Translations under genes and position numbers: made by a program | Notes under the pieces: generated by a model | What the model was told of the DNA's origin: nothing | The model's database searches: none | What the model saw: the letters and a program-made list of their open reading frames with translations, nothing else | From: Histomonas meleagridis | Lineage: Eukaryota; Parabasalia; Tritrichomonadida; Dientamoebidae | Assembly: GCA_020186115.1 (NCBI GenBank) | Contig: WSYJ01000178.1 | Coordinates: forward strand, 1 to 64,000 | DNA length: 64,000 nucleotides | Reading direction: 5' to 3' | In this document: positions 52,801 to 61,780 of the stretch, piece by piece | Layout of the letters: every line of letters starts with the position of its first letter | Position numbering within the stretch: the first letter of the stretch is position 1

Positions 52801-54081
52801 AATTGACATTGTAAATGCCATATATTGATGCTTTTGTTCAATGTCTTCTTCTTTATTAAAATATTTTTCAAACTCACTAAAAATGGGCTCAAACATAGCA
52901 TCTAATATCTGTGAAAATGTTGGCGTGTATTCGGCTTCAATATATTCAAACATTGGACCAATAATTCCATTCTCTGCCCGCGTCTTTTCTAATGTGAAGA
53001 TTGACAAGCCATAAATCGCATCTGCAACATCAAGTTGTAATATTGTTTTCGTTGGAAGATTTGGTAACATGCGTGTATAAACTGGTACAAGATTTTCGGT
53101 TTGTTTAAATGAACTTGGATTTATCAGTTTAAATAATTCATTAACTCGAACTTTAATTGATGAAAAATCAACACGTGGCGTCTTTTGTACAAGTGGCGGG
53201 ATAAACTTCATAAGCTTAGTAACTGCTTCATCCCATTGTAAAAAGATTCGTGTCCCAAAAAAGGTAAACATTACTGATACGATCCAAAATTGTTGTAAAA
53301 GTCGAACAAGATCGCTATCGTTAGCGGTTATGAGCGGTTCGAGTTCGGATACAAATGGGAAAAAAGAGCCAATGTAAATAAAATTAGATGAAAATTGTGA
53401 ATGCATAATACGTGAGACTTCGGCAATGTTGACAGAAACTGTAAGAATAGATGAAAGTATTGATTTTGAAAATTTTAAAATTAAATCTTGGGGATAATTA
53501 ATCTCAAAACATTTGCGGAGAACTGAGGTGCAACAATTAGCCACCGCTTCATAACTTTGAAAACTTGGGACAGATCCTTTTTCATTTAACTTTTGTGGAT
53601 TTGGTGAAACACAAACAATGAGATTGGATAAGGCTTCAAGAAAATTGCTTTGGTCTTCCCTTGAAAAATATATGAGGAAACGATGAAGTTCTGGAATAAA
53701 AAGTTGAAAATAAATATGTGACTCAGATGTTGATGAAAAATAAGATGGCCTGGTCATAACATCAAGTAAATGATCACGGACTTTCATTGCAGTAATTGGG
53801 AATTTGGAATTTGAAAGAAGATTCACAATTTGATTTACTTGTTTTGGAGTTTGACATCCTCGAATAAGTCGCATTACTTTTTCAATTTCCCTTTCCTCTG
53901 ATGTCTTGTTATTAGTTTCATAAACAGAAACATTGTTTACATCATCATTAAATTTTTGATATAATTCCATTATCTTTGCATCCAGTTGAGTGTATGATAA
54001 AGCAGGTGTAGAAAAATCAACGTCGTCGGCTGTAGGAAGACATCCAAAAGATTTGATCTTTTTGATTGCTGGGCTCAACAT
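49873..54081 (-). CDS. Phosphatidylinositol 4-kinase type III alpha (Stt4-like)
   Basis: 1402 residues; human PI4KA is ~2100. It phosphorylates phosphatidylinositol to PI4P, at the plasma membrane in other eukaryotes. A long helical solenoid (~1-1080) precedes the kinase domain (~1100-1402). Key parts: I-F-K-I-H-D-D-V-R-Q-D (Lys and D-x-R-Q-D block), F-P-Y-R-V-F-A-T-G-E-N-R-G-V-L-E-C-I-P, catalytic loop V-K-D-R-H-N-A-N-I-M, activation segment start H-I-D-F-G-F-L-F-E-I-S-P-G-G-N-L, and the C-terminal Y-D-x-F-Q...N-G-I end. The S-P-G-G-N-L and H-I-D-F-G-F block is typical of PI4K alpha. TGA follows the canonical C-terminus directly. A GACCGTTA element lies 16 bp upstream. Confidence 0.93.
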   Translation of the reverse strand: MLSPAIKKIKSFGCLPTADDVDFSTPALSYTQLDAKIMELYQKFNDDVNNVSVYETNNKTSEEREIEKVMRLIRGCQTPKQVNQIVNLLSNSKFPITAMKVRDHLLDVMTRPSYFSSTSESHIYFQLFIPELHRFLIYFSREDQSNFLEALSNLIVCVSPNPQKLNEKGSVPSFQSYEAVANCCTSVLRKCFEINYPQDLILKFSKSILSSILTVSVNIAEVSRIMHSQFSSNFIYIGSFFPFVSELEPLITANDSDLVRLLQQFWIVSVMFTFFGTRIFLQWDEAVTKLMKFIPPLVQKTPRVDFSSIKVRVNELFKLINPSSFKQTENLVPVYTRMLPNLPTKTILQLDVADAIYGLSIFTLEKTRAENGIIGPMFEYIEAEYTPTFSQILDAMFEPIFSEFEKYFNKEEDIEQKHQYMAFTMSIILPKIASNNVHVQTLADQFCRQFALSNPTVICHEQVLKTILSIEKHIQQSINEQQRQTIHTFIETLFSSAVSLVPNSLFALLFYVEYRKKTNKSNSKTTIIQMQNIISKEYYNVLLNQFMTKSISMGKAEYITPENFDDIKENENKSLTIASYIILHPERIDLISKFLDVSKNDKDSMLLTWTHFANNSISFSKHITSDLIHLFMGSILNKTGIFGFTLDLNVINFQTTTLRFLIEQILISSHSANYISIFSIALDSKFLNNSAIVPSLISFAYFGCLLLNSNNVSLPIKLKYQILRFVIRMLLISYSYTYDAYIFRYINETDLVHMERIIEILPETTSLLSTTQNIDQNTSSTVTNSTMFSSKNENKIPKTIGNAINNSTINFISKNSEDITNFEPLISFTTTLLCNQLQLFYSYLKSGQIPPNLQRIFALYQIKPRKAHLNATIPMIWKIAPEALYNLCLLPRIGENVISIIAQLSEIDPFTAASIPSLALLFATNSSDKLNKSNLSIWKPLNAIQALTLVKANLMKDNEAAKYVSKCLASFTKDESLLFLPQLVQSLRFDSCGMLRQFLIDYSKQSEIFLHYLLWNILSEKGNSVNGKDNLPGILTELEQTLIDNMSNEERIHYENEFGLIDKLDEVSQRLLPMPIENRPPALGDMLNEMEIPDGIYIPSNPNYKILSIDAEHSVPLKSHARVPILVRFKVYDENDEEKKPIPFSCIFKIHDDVRQDAMMIQFIDRFQTIFNEAGLDTYLFPYRVFATGENRGVLECIPNAKSRHDLGHATNEYFLQYFISKYGPPHTKEFKQAQQNFIKSVAPYSLLCYLFQVKDRHNANIMVDEEGHIIHIDFGFLFEISPGGNLKFERAPFKLTREMIDLMGGSREAPPFQQFATLLKKCFFAVRARHSEIESITYLMMSAGFPCFRADSIKKLQQRFFLDKSPKDVCVGVEQLITESYEAPSTSAYDGFQAMQNGIFF

Positions 54082-54655
54082 TGGACCTAGATGATCTTAA
54101 CGGTCGAATATCATCAAGACGATAATAAAAAAGCAAAACATCATTACTTTTCTTTTCAAATGAAGTAGCAAGTATAAATACTAAATACATTGTTTATAAT
54201 TAGATTAAGCAATTATTGATGTTAAAAAAATTTTTCATTTTGGTTTCAAAAATAATGTGCAAAAAAAGTTTCTTTAATTTTTTATATTTATTTAACGAAA
54301 ATACTTTAAAATTACCACCATACATTAAGTATTGTTTTTGATGGAGTTTGATGATTTTTAAATAAAATTTGCCTGCAGAATTGAAATAAAATATTTATAT
54401 TTATTAGAAATTATTTACATTTAAATTAAAGGAAAGTAGTTTAATAAAGGAAAAACCTATCAATTTAAATTTAAATTTATTTTTTATAGAATAAAAATAA
54501 TTTTTTTCTTTTTTGCCTGAACTTTAACCGTTTTTAACTGACGAATCGAAAAATTGACTGGTTTATATGGCGCTTTTGAATTCGCCAATTGATTTGAATC
54601 ATTATTTGTTCGCATTAATTCAAATTGAAGTGTCATTTGTCGCTTAGATTTTAAG
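54082..54655. promoter_or_regulatory. Divergent promoter region of PI4K and the cystatin-like gene
   Basis: 574 bp. On the minus strand GACCGTTA (54098-54105) precedes PI4K by 16 bp. On the plus strand AACCGTTT (54526-54533) lies 122 bp before the cystatin-like ATG. No gene between; the minus frame at 54484-54687 is unsupported. Confidence 0.4.
54098..54105 (-). promoter_or_regulatory. M3-like core promoter element of the PI4K gene
   Basis: GACCGTTA on the coding strand, the identical octamer to that before Atg101. Confidence 0.5.
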
Positions 54656-55201
54656 ATGTTCTTCCTTCCGTTGCTCATGTACACCAACGTTTTAGGTGGC
54701 TTCTCTGATATTGATCTTGATAATGACTATGTCACACATGCCAAGACAAATCTCCAATCAAAAATGAATGCCATCTTTCCAGAAATTACCAACGCTGAAT
54801 TAATAATTACTTCAGCTCAAATCAAAATTGTTAAAGGCGCAATCTTGAACTTAACTTGCAAATACGCACAATTTGAATTCGAAGTTCAAATCACATTCCC
54901 ATTAAGACAAGAACCAGTCTTAACAGCATTCAAGCCATTACCCAAGACCGCTTTGAGAGGTGGATACTATTGGATTGATATTGAAGAAAATCAAGAAGAA
55001 ATTCAAAACGTTATCAACTCAGCAGTCAGTAACAAATATCTCACATCTACACCTCATAAGGTTCTTGCTGCACGTGCTCAAACCCTCAGAGGATCAAGAA
55101 ACGTTCAAGTAATCTTCCAAGATGATGAAAACTCACTTTATTCAGTTGTCTCCAATGTCTTTGCTGAAAAGCCTGAAATCAGTTTATTTGCTAAACTTTA
55201 A
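54656..55201 (+). CDS. Secreted cystatin-like protein, two tandem domains
   Basis: 181 residues. A short signal peptide (M-F-F-L-P-L-L-M-Y-T-N-V-L) ends at a G-G-F-S, the conserved N-terminal glycine region of cystatins. About 45 residues later comes Q-I-K-I-V-K-G, matching the Q-x-V-x-G protease-contact loop, followed by a strand pattern typical of the fold. A second copy begins L-R-G-G-Y-Y-W-I-D-I-E-E-N and has a helix E-E-I-Q-N-V-I-N-S-A-V, but its Q-x-V-x-G is degenerate. Cystatins block papain-type cysteine proteases, abundant in trichomonads. A secreted inhibitor of own or host proteases is inferred. Stop TAAA. Confidence 0.68.
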   Translation: MFFLPLLMYTNVLGGFSDIDLDNDYVTHAKTNLQSKMNAIFPEITNAELIITSAQIKIVKGAILNLTCKYAQFEFEVQITFPLRQEPVLTAFKPLPKTALRGGYYWIDIEENQEEIQNVINSAVSNKYLTSTPHKVLAARAQTLRGSRNVQVIFQDDENSLYSVVSNVFAEKPEISLFAKL

Positions 55202-55243
55202 ATTAGCAAAACGAAAATCGTTTTTAAGTTTTTTTTTAAACAA

Positions 55244-55248
55244 CCTTT
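55244..55248 (+). promoter_or_regulatory. M5-like initiator (CCTTT)
   Basis: CCTTT lies eight bases before ATG 55256. In T. vaginalis, M5 (CCTTT) overlaps the transcription start. A five-base match is weak alone, but the position is right. Confidence 0.4.
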
Positions 55249-55255
55249 TTAAAAA

Positions 55256-56023
55256 ATGGACTTTTTCTGTGTGTCATTTTTAAAACTTCTGAAAAAAATG
55301 ACGAATTTTATTTTTAACAAAATTTTTATGGATCCTCATGAACAAGAAAGACTTTTAAAGGCAAAAGAAAAACTTTTAGAAATGAATAAAAAAGTACACC
55401 ATGCTCAAGACATATCAAAAAAACATAGTGTTCAAAAAAATAGAGAAAATAATACTCCAAAAGATCCTATTAAACATCCAGAACCAAACCTTTATCTTTT
55501 CCAAATAACTGAATCACTTCTAAGTATTGGTTTTACTGAAGAAGAAATTCAAAAACATATTAGTAATGTTGAAGCTAAATCGAAGAAAAATATTTTAGAA
55601 CTTCAACAAAAAGAAACAGAAACAAACAACGAAATAAAGAAAATAAATAGGGCAATTCGGAATATTAAAAAGCCCAAACCAAGGGAAATCAAATCAGCAC
55701 AAACAATACAAAGTGATGATTCAATATCTACAGCAAGGAGTACACATAGTGAGTCCCCAAGTAGTGCTCGTAAAACAGAAACAACATCAGTTCAATCATA
55801 TGCAGAAATCCAAAAATCGAGACAAAATCCAACACCATCTTCTCCAAAAAGAAAATCAATGATCCCAACGCCCAAAAAACCTAAAACACCTATAACAGCA
55901 TCTAAAGGCAAGAAACGTGAAATACAATCACCAACAGTTCAAGCAACAAAAGCAGGAGCTAATTTTCTTGCTGAACTCGCTAATGAAGAAGGAGATGATT
56001 TAATTTTTTCGAGCAAAAAATAA
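55256..56023 (+). CDS. Lysine/serine-rich basic protein, unknown function
   Basis: 255 residues from ATG 55256; a later in-frame ATG at 55328 (M-D-P-H-E-Q-E-R-L-L) would give 231 residues and a more natural hydrophilic start. Residues ~30-60 form a charged helix. Residues ~75-130 form a helical block (L-Y-L-F-Q-I-T-E-S-L-L-S-I-G-F-T-E-E-E-I) that resembles a UBA-like three-helix turn, followed by coiled coil. The rest is Ser/Thr/Pro/Lys-rich and disordered, with basic clusters such as P-K-R-K-S and K-G-K-K-R that would serve as nuclear signals. It ends with an acidic patch. No family is recognised. Confidence 0.6.
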   Translation: MDFFCVSFLKLLKKMTNFIFNKIFMDPHEQERLLKAKEKLLEMNKKVHHAQDISKKHSVQKNRENNTPKDPIKHPEPNLYLFQITESLLSIGFTEEEIQKHISNVEAKSKKNILELQQKETETNNEIKKINRAIRNIKKPKPREIKSAQTIQSDDSISTARSTHSESPSSARKTETTSVQSYAEIQKSRQNPTPSSPKRKSMIPTPKKPKTPITASKGKKREIQSPTVQATKAGANFLAELANEEGDDLIFSSKK

Positions 56024-56369
56024 TTGATTTCTAAGGAAAAAAATGTTTCTAAATATATATTGATTTGTAATAAAAATATATGCTTTAAATTTAAAATTAA
56101 ATATATTTTTATAGCAGATAAATTTGTGAAACACTACGTCTTACGTTTAAAATTACAATTCCCTGAGTTTGTTCGACTTGATTGTTTTCAAAAAAATATC
56201 TTATATTTTCTTATCTAGAGATAATTTAAATATATTTTTCTAAGTTTAAATTTACTACATATTATATTTTTGATTAAGATATTTTATTTTGTTTAATATC
56301 AATTATATATTAAGATAATTTAATTTTTAACGGACAAAAAATTTCATATTCAAAGAATAAAAAGCCTAA
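56024..56369. other. Intergenic, RhoGEF promoter side
   Basis: TTAACGGACAAAAAATTT (about 56327-56344) lies 26 bp before ATG 56370 and resembles the AACG-type motifs of other promoters. No gene. Confidence 0.4.
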
Positions 56370-59300
56370 ATGGGTGAATATTTTGCTGTCATCCGTAAAG
56401 GGCAACCAACTCAATGCTATGATGCTGCAGATTTTGTTAACCTATCAACTAAACAAATATCTGAGTCATTTGGGTTAATTGGAGAATTAATTTTTATTCG
56501 AACACCTAACTACATTGAAGTATTACCATTTTCTTGTTGTCCTTTGAAAACATATCCACAACTCATTATTAACTATCAATGTAGTCCGTATGAAATTCCA
56601 AAGTATTCGTTATCAGTTCATCCAGCTAATGAGTTTAAAACCCTTACGCTTAGGATTTCCATCAGCAACCCATCAGAGTATGAAATACCATCTTTTATGG
56701 TACCTTTTAATTTAGATTTTTTCAAAAATGCCACTGCCGTTGATGTTAAGAACAAAATCAAGAAAGACTTAGACATAGCTGTTCTTGACTCATCACTTTA
56801 TATTAACGATCAATTTATTCCAGAAACCTTTAACGCCGCCTCATTATTACAACTCGGTAAAACACAACAAATCATATTTAAATGCACATTTACTGAAGAA
56901 GCACTTAATCGTATTAAGCATCGTACCTTTATGTTAAAAGAAATTGTTACTACTGAGCAATCTTATCTTCATAATCTTTCCATCATTACAAATTATTGGG
57001 AGAAGACACTTCGTGCCAAGAAGATATTACCAGAGAATCATTTACAAATCATATTTAAGGACATATCATCCATTTTTGGCGTACATATGTATTTTTGTGA
57101 GCATTTGCAGCAAGCAGGTACATCATATAGCTCCGAAATTTCCATACCATTTATCGAGTTCATACCTGCTTTTTCCATTTCTAAGCATTATGTCTCTGAG
57201 TATCCATCTATTATTGAAGTTTTAAATCTTTATAAGAACACAAATGTCCATCGTAAACTATTACAATTAGCTAAAGCTATAGATGGCAGAGATTTACATA
57301 GTTATTTAATAACGCCAGTTCAACGTATTCCACGTTACATATTATTTATACGTGATTTAATCAAATATACACCTAAATCACATCCGGACTCCAAATTGTT
57401 ACCTATAGTCTCAGAGCGTATTCAAGAAATGACGTCACAATTTGATTCAGTTTCTGAGTTAGCACGTAAACAAGCTGAACTAATGCATATTCAACAAGGT
57501 ATTACGAATGGATTTATCTTCTTGGATATACAACGCGATCTTGTTTTCGAAGCTAAAGTTAATATCCAAAGTTCATCACGGAATCAACATGAAGGTAATA
57601 TATATTTATTTTCGGATTTATTGGTTATCATTCAACAACAAGAAAAGAATCGTTACAAAGGTATCTTTGATTGTCCTATTTCTAAGTTTTCATTAATATA
57701 TCAATGGCCTGAATTAAATTCGATAATTATTGATTCATCAAATAAGTCATATATTACAAACAAAAAAGGGATTTATACAATTACATTTAATAATGAAAAT
57801 GACATGAAAGAATTGTTTAAATGTTTATATCAAATGCGACAAAAATATAAATTGTTTTGTAATGAAAAGTTTACTATTGATTGGGAAAATGTTGAAATGA
57901 AAACGAAATTAATTCCATTTATTAATCCGAAAGCAGTATCAGTTAATGATGTATTATATATTATTACTGGAATTGATAAAGATTTTGATATATATAAATT
58001 ACAATCACAAAAACTTATACATGTAATAAAACTTCCGACAACTATTAATGATATTATAGCGATACCATTTGCTAATTATATTTATATCTTTTCATATAAC
58101 GAATTATATAAATTTGATTCGATAAATAAAGTTACAACTAAAGTCGAATTAAATGGTGATCAAATTCAACCACGAAAATATTGTACAATGATATTATATA
58201 AAACGAATTTAATTATTTATGGAGGAAAATCATTAAATTCTTCAACATGTTTTAATGATACAATTATAATAAACCTTGAAAATAATAACGTTAAAGTATA
58301 TGAAGGAGGTTCACGTTTCCCTTATCCTCGATATAAACATGCATCGATATTAGATGGGAATCGTATGTTAGTTTATGGAGGTATTAATAATCGTAAAACA
58401 TTAAAACGTTTTGATGAATTAAATTTGGATACTTTAGAATGGAAACAATTACGTAAAGTGTTTTTACCACCAAGAAAATGTCATTCATTAATCAGCTTTG
58501 ATAAATATATTGGAATTTTCGGTGGTTCAATGGATAAAACACAAATTTTGGACTTAACATCATTAGAAATTTATGATGTTGCTGAGTTTGGTAATGTTTG
58601 TTCTCATCCAAATTCAACTACATTAGTATCGAATGGATCAATATATTTAATATCTGGTTCGAATGATAAAAAGAATCAATTCTCCGCAATATTTAAAATC
58701 CATACGCCATTAACATTAAATCCAGTTGATGTGTTTAGGAACCAAAACTTATTCGATTATCAAACACGTAGAACAAGCGGTGATTTGTTCACTGGTAATC
58801 ATAACCTTGACGAAGAAATATTTAATCGAATTAATATTAGGAAAAGACCTAAAGCGAAAGAAAGAAGTTTCACTCGTAAACTTACTGATGAAAAAAGGCC
58901 GCGTTTAGATAACTTAATGATAAAACAACAACAAAATGTCGGTAAAACTGAATCGATACCAATTCGAGTTGCAAGAAAACAATCGATTGACGCAGTTACA
59001 TTCGAAAATGTTCAAAGAAGAAAGAATTCAAATGTGAAAAATGAAGTAGAAAATGAGAATGAAAATGATAAATTGTTATTAGTACCATCAAATGAAAACT
59101 TATTACAAAAATTAAGTTTTAACTCAGAAAATATGAGTTTGATATCTGACGACGATGATAATATGGAAATGATCGAAATATTCGATGATGAATATAACGT
59201 GAAGCCAATATTTAACGATGGCGAAGAAGAAGAAGCAAAAGAAGAAAATAAGAAAAACGTCGAATTCGGAATCGATGAGAAAAATGCTCCGTTCGGCTTA

Positions 59301-59399
59301 GGCAATTTGTCAGCAAACGGAAGACATTTGTCGTCACACGACTTTAATATTAACGCATTAGAAAACGAAAAAAGAGAACTAAAAGATGTAAAGGAATAA
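56370..59399 (+). CDS. RhoGEF: DH-PH domains followed by kelch repeats
   Basis: 1009 residues. The N-terminus (~1-180) is globular with no assigned fold. The DH domain (~185-370) starts M-L-K-E-I-V-T-T-E-Q-S-Y-L-H-N-L (conserved region 1) and includes L-I-T-P-V-Q-R-I-P-R-Y-I-L-F-I-R-D-L (conserved region 3), the Rho-activating surface. A PH domain follows (~380-495: R-D-L-V-F-E-A, then I-Y-L-F-S-D-L-L-V-I). Next are about five kelch blades (~520-775: Y-G-G-K-S-L, Y-G-G-I-N-N, F-G-G-S-M-D, I-S-G-S-N). The C-terminal 230 residues are charged and disordered. It probably links Rho-family GTPase activation to a binding platform in actin control. The DH-PH-kelch combination is uncommon. Stop TAAA. 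Confidence 0.88.
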   Translation: MGEYFAVIRKGQPTQCYDAADFVNLSTKQISESFGLIGELIFIRTPNYIEVLPFSCCPLKTYPQLIINYQCSPYEIPKYSLSVHPANEFKTLTLRISISNPSEYEIPSFMVPFNLDFFKNATAVDVKNKIKKDLDIAVLDSSLYINDQFIPETFNAASLLQLGKTQQIIFKCTFTEEALNRIKHRTFMLKEIVTTEQSYLHNLSIITNYWEKTLRAKKILPENHLQIIFKDISSIFGVHMYFCEHLQQAGTSYSSEISIPFIEFIPAFSISKHYVSEYPSIIEVLNLYKNTNVHRKLLQLAKAIDGRDLHSYLITPVQRIPRYILFIRDLIKYTPKSHPDSKLLPIVSERIQEMTSQFDSVSELARKQAELMHIQQGITNGFIFLDIQRDLVFEAKVNIQSSSRNQHEGNIYLFSDLLVIIQQQEKNRYKGIFDCPISKFSLIYQWPELNSIIIDSSNKSYITNKKGIYTITFNNENDMKELFKCLYQMRQKYKLFCNEKFTIDWENVEMKTKLIPFINPKAVSVNDVLYIITGIDKDFDIYKLQSQKLIHVIKLPTTINDIIAIPFANYIYIFSYNELYKFDSINKVTTKVELNGDQIQPRKYCTMILYKTNLIIYGGKSLNSSTCFNDTIIINLENNNVKVYEGGSRFPYPRYKHASILDGNRMLVYGGINNRKTLKRFDELNLDTLEWKQLRKVFLPPRKCHSLISFDKYIGIFGGSMDKTQILDLTSLEIYDVAEFGNVCSHPNSTTLVSNGSIYLISGSNDKKNQFSAIFKIHTPLTLNPVDVFRNQNLFDYQTRRTSGDLFTGNHNLDEEIFNRINIRKRPKAKERSFTRKLTDEKRPRLDNLMIKQQQNVGKTESIPIRVARKQSIDAVTFENVQRRKNSNVKNEVENENENDKLLLVPSNENLLQKLSFNSENMSLISDDDDNMEMIEIFDDEYNVKPIFNDGEEEEAKEENKKNVEFGIDEKNAPFGLGNLSANGRHLSSHDFNINALENEKRELKDVKE

Positions 59400-60160
59400 A
59401 TGGCGATAAATAATAAAAAATAAAATAAAATGTAAATAAATATATATAATCATTGAAATTATTAAAAATTATTTGCAGATGAAATTTTTTATTTTTTATT
59501 GACTTTAAAATAAAGAGAATTAATGTTAAGTAAATAATTCTTTGTTATTGCTTAAATTCATTATCTAAATTATGAAATATATATCAATTTCATTGTTTAT
59601 GTTATATTAAATTGATTTTTACAGACATAATTTAAAAGAGAGTCAATAGTTTCCTCCTTATAGACTTTTTTTTTAGTTTAATAATATATCATAAATATAT
59701 TTATTGTTAATGTTAAAAATTCATTTTCAACTTGGTCTTGGAAAGTAAGTAAATGAAATTATGAAGGGTGTAGTAAAATGGCGGGAAAAAATTGTTTTTC
59801 TTCGCTTGTGGCTCATTCCTCTCAATCACAGTAAAAATCAACCAGAAATGCAACTTGAATGTATAAAAAAATGTAATAGTAGATCGGAACTGTCGGAATT
59901 GTAATATAAACATAATATTAAATTTTTAATCTTATTTAAATAAGAATTAAAAAAAATTTTGCTTCTACTTATGGCTAAACATTATAAAAATGGGAGAATT
60001 TAGAATATATGGTATTTCATCAATTAACATGAAGATATAAATATATATATTGAAATGCGGTTTCTTGATTATCAGAAAGAATTTTTGGTAAATTCCAGAT
60101 ATAAAGTAAAATTAGAATAAAATTCAGTAATTTTTGAGTCATAGTAAGAAATTTGTGAAT
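59400..60160. other. AT-rich intergenic region
   Basis: No supported gene. The minus strand at 60000-60160 may carry eroded sequence from the end of the BspA-like gene. Confidence 0.4.
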
Positions 60161-61106
60161 TTACTGTGTATATTCTTGATTAATCATAGAAAGTATTATT
60201 GTATTTGTTATGAAAAATGTTTCAATAATTGTATTTGTAAGTGAAAGTGAATTGATAAAAACAATGGAATGAATTAATGTGAAATCAAATTGCAATGAAG
60301 GATTAAATGTATTTGATTTAGTAAAACCATTTGATTGCGAAAATGTATTCGATTGACTATATGCTTCTAAAATGCCAAATTTATCAATTATTATATTCAA
60401 TATATGAATTGAATGTCATAACATATTTTGCGGGAACTCCGGAAAAAACATTATCCCTAAATGATGGAGCCTTCTCTCCGTTGTAATATATGCATTTAAG
60501 CGAAATGCAATTATAAAGTGTCATCATTCCGATTGTGGTAACTGAAGATGGAATTATAATTTTTGATAAAGAAAAACAAGAATATGGAATTTCAATATTC
60601 ACGAATGAATGAAAAAAACTAAATGCATAATCCCCAATTGTTGTAACTGAAGATGGAATTTCAATATCTACTAAAGCAAAACATTGTTGAAATGCAAAAT
60701 TTCCAATTGATGTAATTGTATATGGAATCGTAATATTCGTTAATGAAGTACAATAATGAAATAAACTTTCACTGATTGTTGTGACCGAAGATGGAATTGT
60801 AATATTCTTTAATGAATTACAATAAGAAAATGAAGATTCACCAATTGTTTCAACATTTTTTCCAATTACTTTTGTTGTCAATAACTCGCAATGGTCAAAG
60901 GCATAACTACCGATTATTTTTACATTGTTCCCAATTTCAACAAATATTAATGAAGTCCATTTAGAAAATACGTACGATGGGATTTCACTAACATCTCCAC
61001 TAATAATAATATATGAAATATTATCTTTGTTTTTAGCAGCTTCTTCAAATCCACTTGAATTGGAAATTACAAATGTTTCATATTCTATACTTAATATTAG
61101 AAAGAT
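60161..61106 (-). pseudogene. BspA-like leucine-rich-repeat surface protein, truncated
   Basis: The open minus frame runs from just after an upstream TAA (61107-61109) to 60384 with no in-frame ATG, so the N-terminus is missing. It holds about seven LRR_5-type repeats: G-S-Y-A-F-D-H-C, G-E-S-S-F-S-Y-C, S-E-S-L-F-H-Y-C, G-N-F-A-F-Q-Q-C, G-D-Y-A-F-S-F, each followed by I-x-I-P-S-S/Y-x-T-x-I. A second frame then gives a Ser/Thr/Asn-rich tail (F-S-Q-S-N-G-F-T-K-S-N-T-F) to 60161, like the low-complexity region near the C-terminus of these proteins. BspA-like proteins are a very large trichomonad surface family. The missing start and the frame change make this a pseudogene. Confidence 0.75.
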
Positions 61107-61780
61107 TTAAATAACAAACAAATTTAATTTTTATAAACTATTTTTCATATCCGGTGTGAACATGAATTATATATGATATATTTAATACCAGCTTCTTCCC
61201 AGCTTCTGGCATAGCCTTTCAAACACAATAAATTCAAGTATTTGGTACATTCAAATTTGTTGACACATGGTAACCGGTATCATGCACGACAACCATCAAA
61301 ATGTTACCTTCATTTGAAAGTAATTAATGGGCCATTCAATTTCTTAAACCGTTAAGCCCGTTGTGCAATTGTTCATTTTGTTTATTCCGATAATTTACCT
61401 GTAATTGTCAAAACCGATATAACCGGTTGATAATTCCGCATTTGTAAGAACATGAATACTAACCGTTCATATATAAAAAAGTGTTTAAAATCGGTTATTA
61501 TCGATATCCAACAATATTTAGAAGCTGCTTGTTTTTAAATTTCTAAATAATTATATCTTCAGATGAGACTCTATAAACTACATTCGTAGACGAAATTTTT
61601 AAATAGGATCAACCTGAGTAAGAAGATAACAAAATATATCTGAAAAAAAATTTAAATGCTTTACATAGGAAACTTCACATAGGAAAAATTACACGGTTTG
61701 AACCGTTTTAACGTCCAATTTAATTGAAAATAAACTGTTTTCTTAGAAAAATCGTCATTCTGAATTTTCTATCGTTCAAA
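61107..61780 (+). promoter_or_regulatory. Upstream region of the Cys-rich gene with clustered Myb-type motifs
   Basis: No gene. Myb-type motifs cluster here: TAACCGGTA (about 61269), AAACCGTTAA (61345), AACCGATATAACCGGTTGA (61409-61428), TAACCGTTC (61461), ATCGGTTA (61490), CACGGTTT and AACCGTTT (61693-61708), and AACGTCCAATT (61709-61719). The last pair lies 62-80 bp before ATG 61781. Confidence 0.45.
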
